From: UBA1046 sp964624395
GTDB lineage: Bacteria > Bacillota > Clostridia > Saccharofermentanales > DTU023
Length of the DNA: 14,566 nucleotides
Reading direction: 5' to 3'
Assembly (NCBI GenBank): GCA_964624395.1
Contig: CAZUWY010000043.1
Coordinates: 1 to 14,566 of the forward strand
The position numbers and the translations under genes were made by a program. Below the pieces are notes generated by a model. It had not been told where the DNA came from, did no database searches, and saw only the letters and a list, made by a program, of their open reading frames with translations. Within the stretch, counting starts at the first letter, position 1. Every line of letters begins with the position of its first letter. This document shows positions 14,501 through 14,566 of this stretch, piece by piece.

Positions 14501-14566
14501 TTAATCTAAATTCAAGGCTTGCTGGCAATGTCTGAAACTATGACTGATGAGCCCCACTGAAATTGA
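14501..14566 (-). other. Possible 3' end of a coding region entering from the right
   Basis: From the right edge a minus-strand frame is open for 21 codons to a TAA at 14501-14503, 15 nt before the terminator stem. A second frame stays open to a TGA at 14512-14514. Neither short peptide is recognisable, so I cannot say which is real, or that either is. Confidence 0.2.

Noticed and set aside
1..14566. CRISPR array, phage or transposon, toxin-antitoxin pair or defence cluster
   Set aside because: No spaced direct repeats, integrase, transposase or known defence motif was seen. The only repeat array has contiguous 14-bp units without spacers.

Overview
The window looks like chromosome from an anaerobic or microaerobic member of the Bacillota, most likely an uncultured clostridial lineage. 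The evidence is an IreB homologue with a strong AGGAGGTG-type ribosome binding site, two DUF1292 proteins, a RuvX homologue close by, and secG next to rnr. An aldo/keto reductase with a two-cluster ferredoxin tail and a rubrerythrin-like protein fit an anaerobic life style. The species cannot be named from the sequence. There are no rRNA or tRNA genes, CRISPR arrays, insertion sequences or phage genes.

All but one of the genes lie on the minus strand, so transcription runs mainly from right to left. From the right: a possible gene end with its terminator (about 14466-14566), secG with its own promoter and a GNRA-loop terminator, an N-terminally short RNase R, and the tRNA methylthiotransferase mtaB. 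This block covers protein export and RNA maintenance. A good promoter at 10625-10653 then starts ireB, a ferredoxin-tailed aldo/keto reductase and ruvX. Between the last two lies a 14-bp tandem repeat. A further -10 box precedes two overlapping DUF1292 genes, a CPBP-family membrane protein, a very large membrane-anchored protein and uppP (undecaprenyl-diphosphate phosphatase). These form a close-packed run with envelope character.

The left part holds the only plus-strand gene, an EamA/DMT transporter, convergent with uppP. It is divergent from a ZIP-family metal transporter (zupT-like), which is followed by a rubrerythrin/ferritin-like di-iron protein and a clear terminator at the window edge. 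The zupT and ferritin-like genes could form a small metal-handling unit.

The most unusual gene is the 1089-residue protein at 3616-6885. It has a signal anchor, a beta-propeller-like region, a carbohydrate-binding-module-like sandwich and a barrel region resembling GH51 arabinofuranosidases, in which the catalytic Asn-Glu pair appears replaced by Asp-Ser. It begins 2 nt after the CPBP gene. Two other anomalies stand out. RNase R lacks its usual N-terminal helix-turn-helix and first cold-shock domain. The second DUF1292 gene appears to have lost its natural start by a one-base shift.
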